From the NCBI GenBank assembly GCA_029719485.1, contig CP120722.1, positions 1,860,001-1,924,000 of the forward strand: a stretch of 64,000 nt of DNA, written 5' to 3'. The position numbers were made by a program, and so were the translations under genes. Under the pieces are notes generated by a model, which saw nothing but the letters and a program-made list of their open reading frames with translations, was not told the DNA's origin and made no database searches. Of this stretch, positions 62,748 through 64,000 are shown piece by piece (the stretch's first letter is position 1; each line of letters opens with the position of its first letter). Origin of the DNA: Kiritimatiellota bacterium B12222. Its GTDB lineage: Bacteria; Verrucomicrobiota; Kiritimatiellia; SS1-B-03-39; UBA6053.

Positions 62748-63934
62748 GCGTCTCCGCGCAACCAGCTGGGGATCCATTCAAAGGTGCGGATATCAACCTG
62801 ACCCTCGTGAATGAATTCATCAAACTCGCATTCAGCAGACAGGTCGCCGACGGGACCTTCGAGGGTCGCGAGAGGGACGGGTTCTGCGGAATGTCCGCGA
62901 ATTTCGACAGGGGTACGGTGGTCCATAGTGACCAATAATTTGTAGGGTTCACCTTTTTGTTCCAATGCCTGCCAAATGGGGCCGACGACTTGGGCGTCAA
63001 AATCAGAAATGGCTTGGGTTTTGAGTTTGGCATCGCCGACGTGTCCGCATTCGTCGGGAGCTTCGACGTGGACATAAACAAAGTCTTGGCTTTCCAATGC
63101 TTGGAGAGCGAAATCGACTTTGCCTTGGTAGTTGGTGTCTACCCACCCGGTAGCGCCGTGTACGTCCGGCGTGTCGAGTCCTGCAAGCACTCCGAGGCCA
63201 CGAACCAAATCTACGGCGGTAATAATGGTACCGGTGAAGTTGTAGAGTTCTTTGTAGGTGGGGAGTTTGAGGGCGGGGCCTTGACCCCAGAGCCAAATTT
63301 GAGTCACTGGTACGTCGCCACGTTCTTTGCGGGCGATATTGACAGGGTGGCTGGCTAAAATTTCCTTGGAGGCCTCCATGAGGTCGAGCAATTCTTGTGC
63401 GCGTCCTTCGTGGGGGAGGTATTTGCTGATGTCTTGGGTTAAAATATCGTGTGGGGGTTGGGTGACAGGATCGGTAGGACCTCCATCCCAAATGACCAAA
63501 TGTCGGTATTGCACGCCGGTATTGAAGCTTAAGCCGGGACGGCCCAGTTTTTCTTGCAAGGTCGCGATCATGGGGGCGGCTTCTTCGGTGGAGATATGAC
63601 CTGAAGAATAGTCGACCATTTTGTTGTCGGCGATATGAACGAGGTTGCAGCGTAAGGCGACATCCGATTCGGTTAAGGGCAGGTGGGCGCCAGCAGCTTC
63701 GATCGGGGCGCGGCCAGTATAGAATTCGCGGGCGTCGTAGCCGAGGAGGCCTAGATTTGCGACATCTGAACCGGGGGGGAGGCCGGGGGGGATGGTGTCG
63801 GCGAGGTAGAGTTTACCTGCCGCCGCAATTTTTCGCATGTTGGGAGCAATGGCCGCCTGTAAGGGGGTTTGACCATCCAATTCGGGGCAGGGCCAATCAC
63901 CCATCCCATCGCCAATTAACACAACCGTTTTCAT
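62744..63934 (-). CDS. Cofactor-independent phosphoglycerate mutase, archaeal ApgM type
   Basis: A 396-residue enzyme of the alkaline phosphatase superfamily that interconverts 3- and 2-phosphoglycerate. VLIGDGMGDWP holds metal-binding Asp, and the Ser nucleophile is in PGSDVANLGLLGYD, with YTGRAPIEAAGA after it; VHVEAPDECGHVGD and DHRTPVEIRGHSAEPVPL supply further metal ligands. The ApgM family is distinct from the GpmI type; a bacterial branch was earlier annotated as a proposed homoserine kinase, but mutase activity is the better match. It is first gene of a three-gene unit with the GT4 and DMT genes. Confidence 0.9.
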   Translation of the reverse strand: MKTVVLIGDGMGDWPCPELDGQTPLQAAIAPNMRKIAAAGKLYLADTIPPGLPPGSDVANLGLLGYDAREFYTGRAPIEAAGAHLPLTESDVALRCNLVHIADNKMVDYSSGHISTEEAAPMIATLQEKLGRPGLSFNTGVQYRHLVIWDGGPTDPVTQPPHDILTQDISKYLPHEGRAQELLDLMEASKEILASHPVNIARKERGDVPVTQIWLWGQGPALKLPTYKELYNFTGTIITAVDLVRGLGVLAGLDTPDVHGATGWVDTNYQGKVDFALQALESQDFVYVHVEAPDECGHVGDAKLKTQAISDFDAQVVGPIWQALEQKGEPYKLLVTMDHRTPVEIRGHSAEPVPLATLEGPVGDLSAECEFDEFIHEGQVDIRTFEWIPSWLRGDA

Positions 63935-64000
63935 ATATAATCCTTATTTTGTTTCGGGGTCTCCATAGCAAGGGAAGTGGGGGAGGTCCACTTTAAAGCT

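Overview
The window looks like a chromosomal segment of a Gram-negative, polysaccharide-using bacterium of the PVC superphylum (Verrucomicrobiota / Kiritimatiellota / Lentisphaerota type). The evidence is: envelope genes (MurG-MurC, an Mla/MCE lipid-transport operon, a type II secretion ATPase); four proteins with PEP-CTERM-like tails; a sulfatase and GH1/GH2 glycosidases; a GntR regulator fused to a solute-binding domain; and a eukaryote-like UDP-sugar pyrophosphorylase instead of a full GlmU. Lineage is an inference from gene content, not a phylogeny.

Layout. 0-15 kb: 3' part of gspE, a CPA-type antiporter plus small partner, CurA-like reductase, methyltransferase, Wzz-like lipoprotein, NDH-2, a secreted Ntn-hydrolase, a SPOUT methyltransferase, a divergent YeiH/LysR pair, and a SWIM-SNF2 pair. 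15-22.5 kb: gloB, then a tightly packed run of left-handed beta-helix acetyltransferase, glmM, an unusual aromatic/proline-repeat protein and mlaE-F-D-like genes, linking amino-sugar synthesis with envelope lipid transport. 22.6-25.3 kb: GH1 and GT28 glycosyltransferase genes, preceded by a structured RNA gene that I interpret as 6S RNA.

25.4-37 kb is the accessory carbohydrate region: a multidomain beta-helix/CBM protein, a stand-alone CBM-like protein, three PEP-CTERM proteins, a GntR-solute-binding fusion regulator and a GH2 enzyme. Each of the six non-regulatory genes carries one copy of a 13-bp palindrome of the form TTGAC-N3-GTCAA at its promoter, and the regulator has a related palindrome. 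This looks like a local regulon and is the most interesting signal in the window. Two clusters of REP-like palindromes (34.99-35.16 and 38.67-38.89 kb) lie in convergent gaps on either side of the GH2 and UDP-sugar pyrophosphorylase genes.

37-64 kb is mainly housekeeping: UDP-HexNAc pyrophosphorylase, AlkP-like and metallo-beta-lactamase-fold hydrolases, murG-murC, ligA, a thioesterase, a degenerate two-component-like protein, glycyl-tRNA synthetase, FHA-TPR and zinc-ribbon proteins, a sulfatase next to a decayed glycosidase pseudogene, ptsP, a YfgM-like TPR protein, NUDIX, a DMT transporter, a GT4 glycosyltransferase and an archaeal-type phosphoglycerate mutase. I saw no tRNA, rRNA, CRISPR array, transposase, integrase or phage gene.
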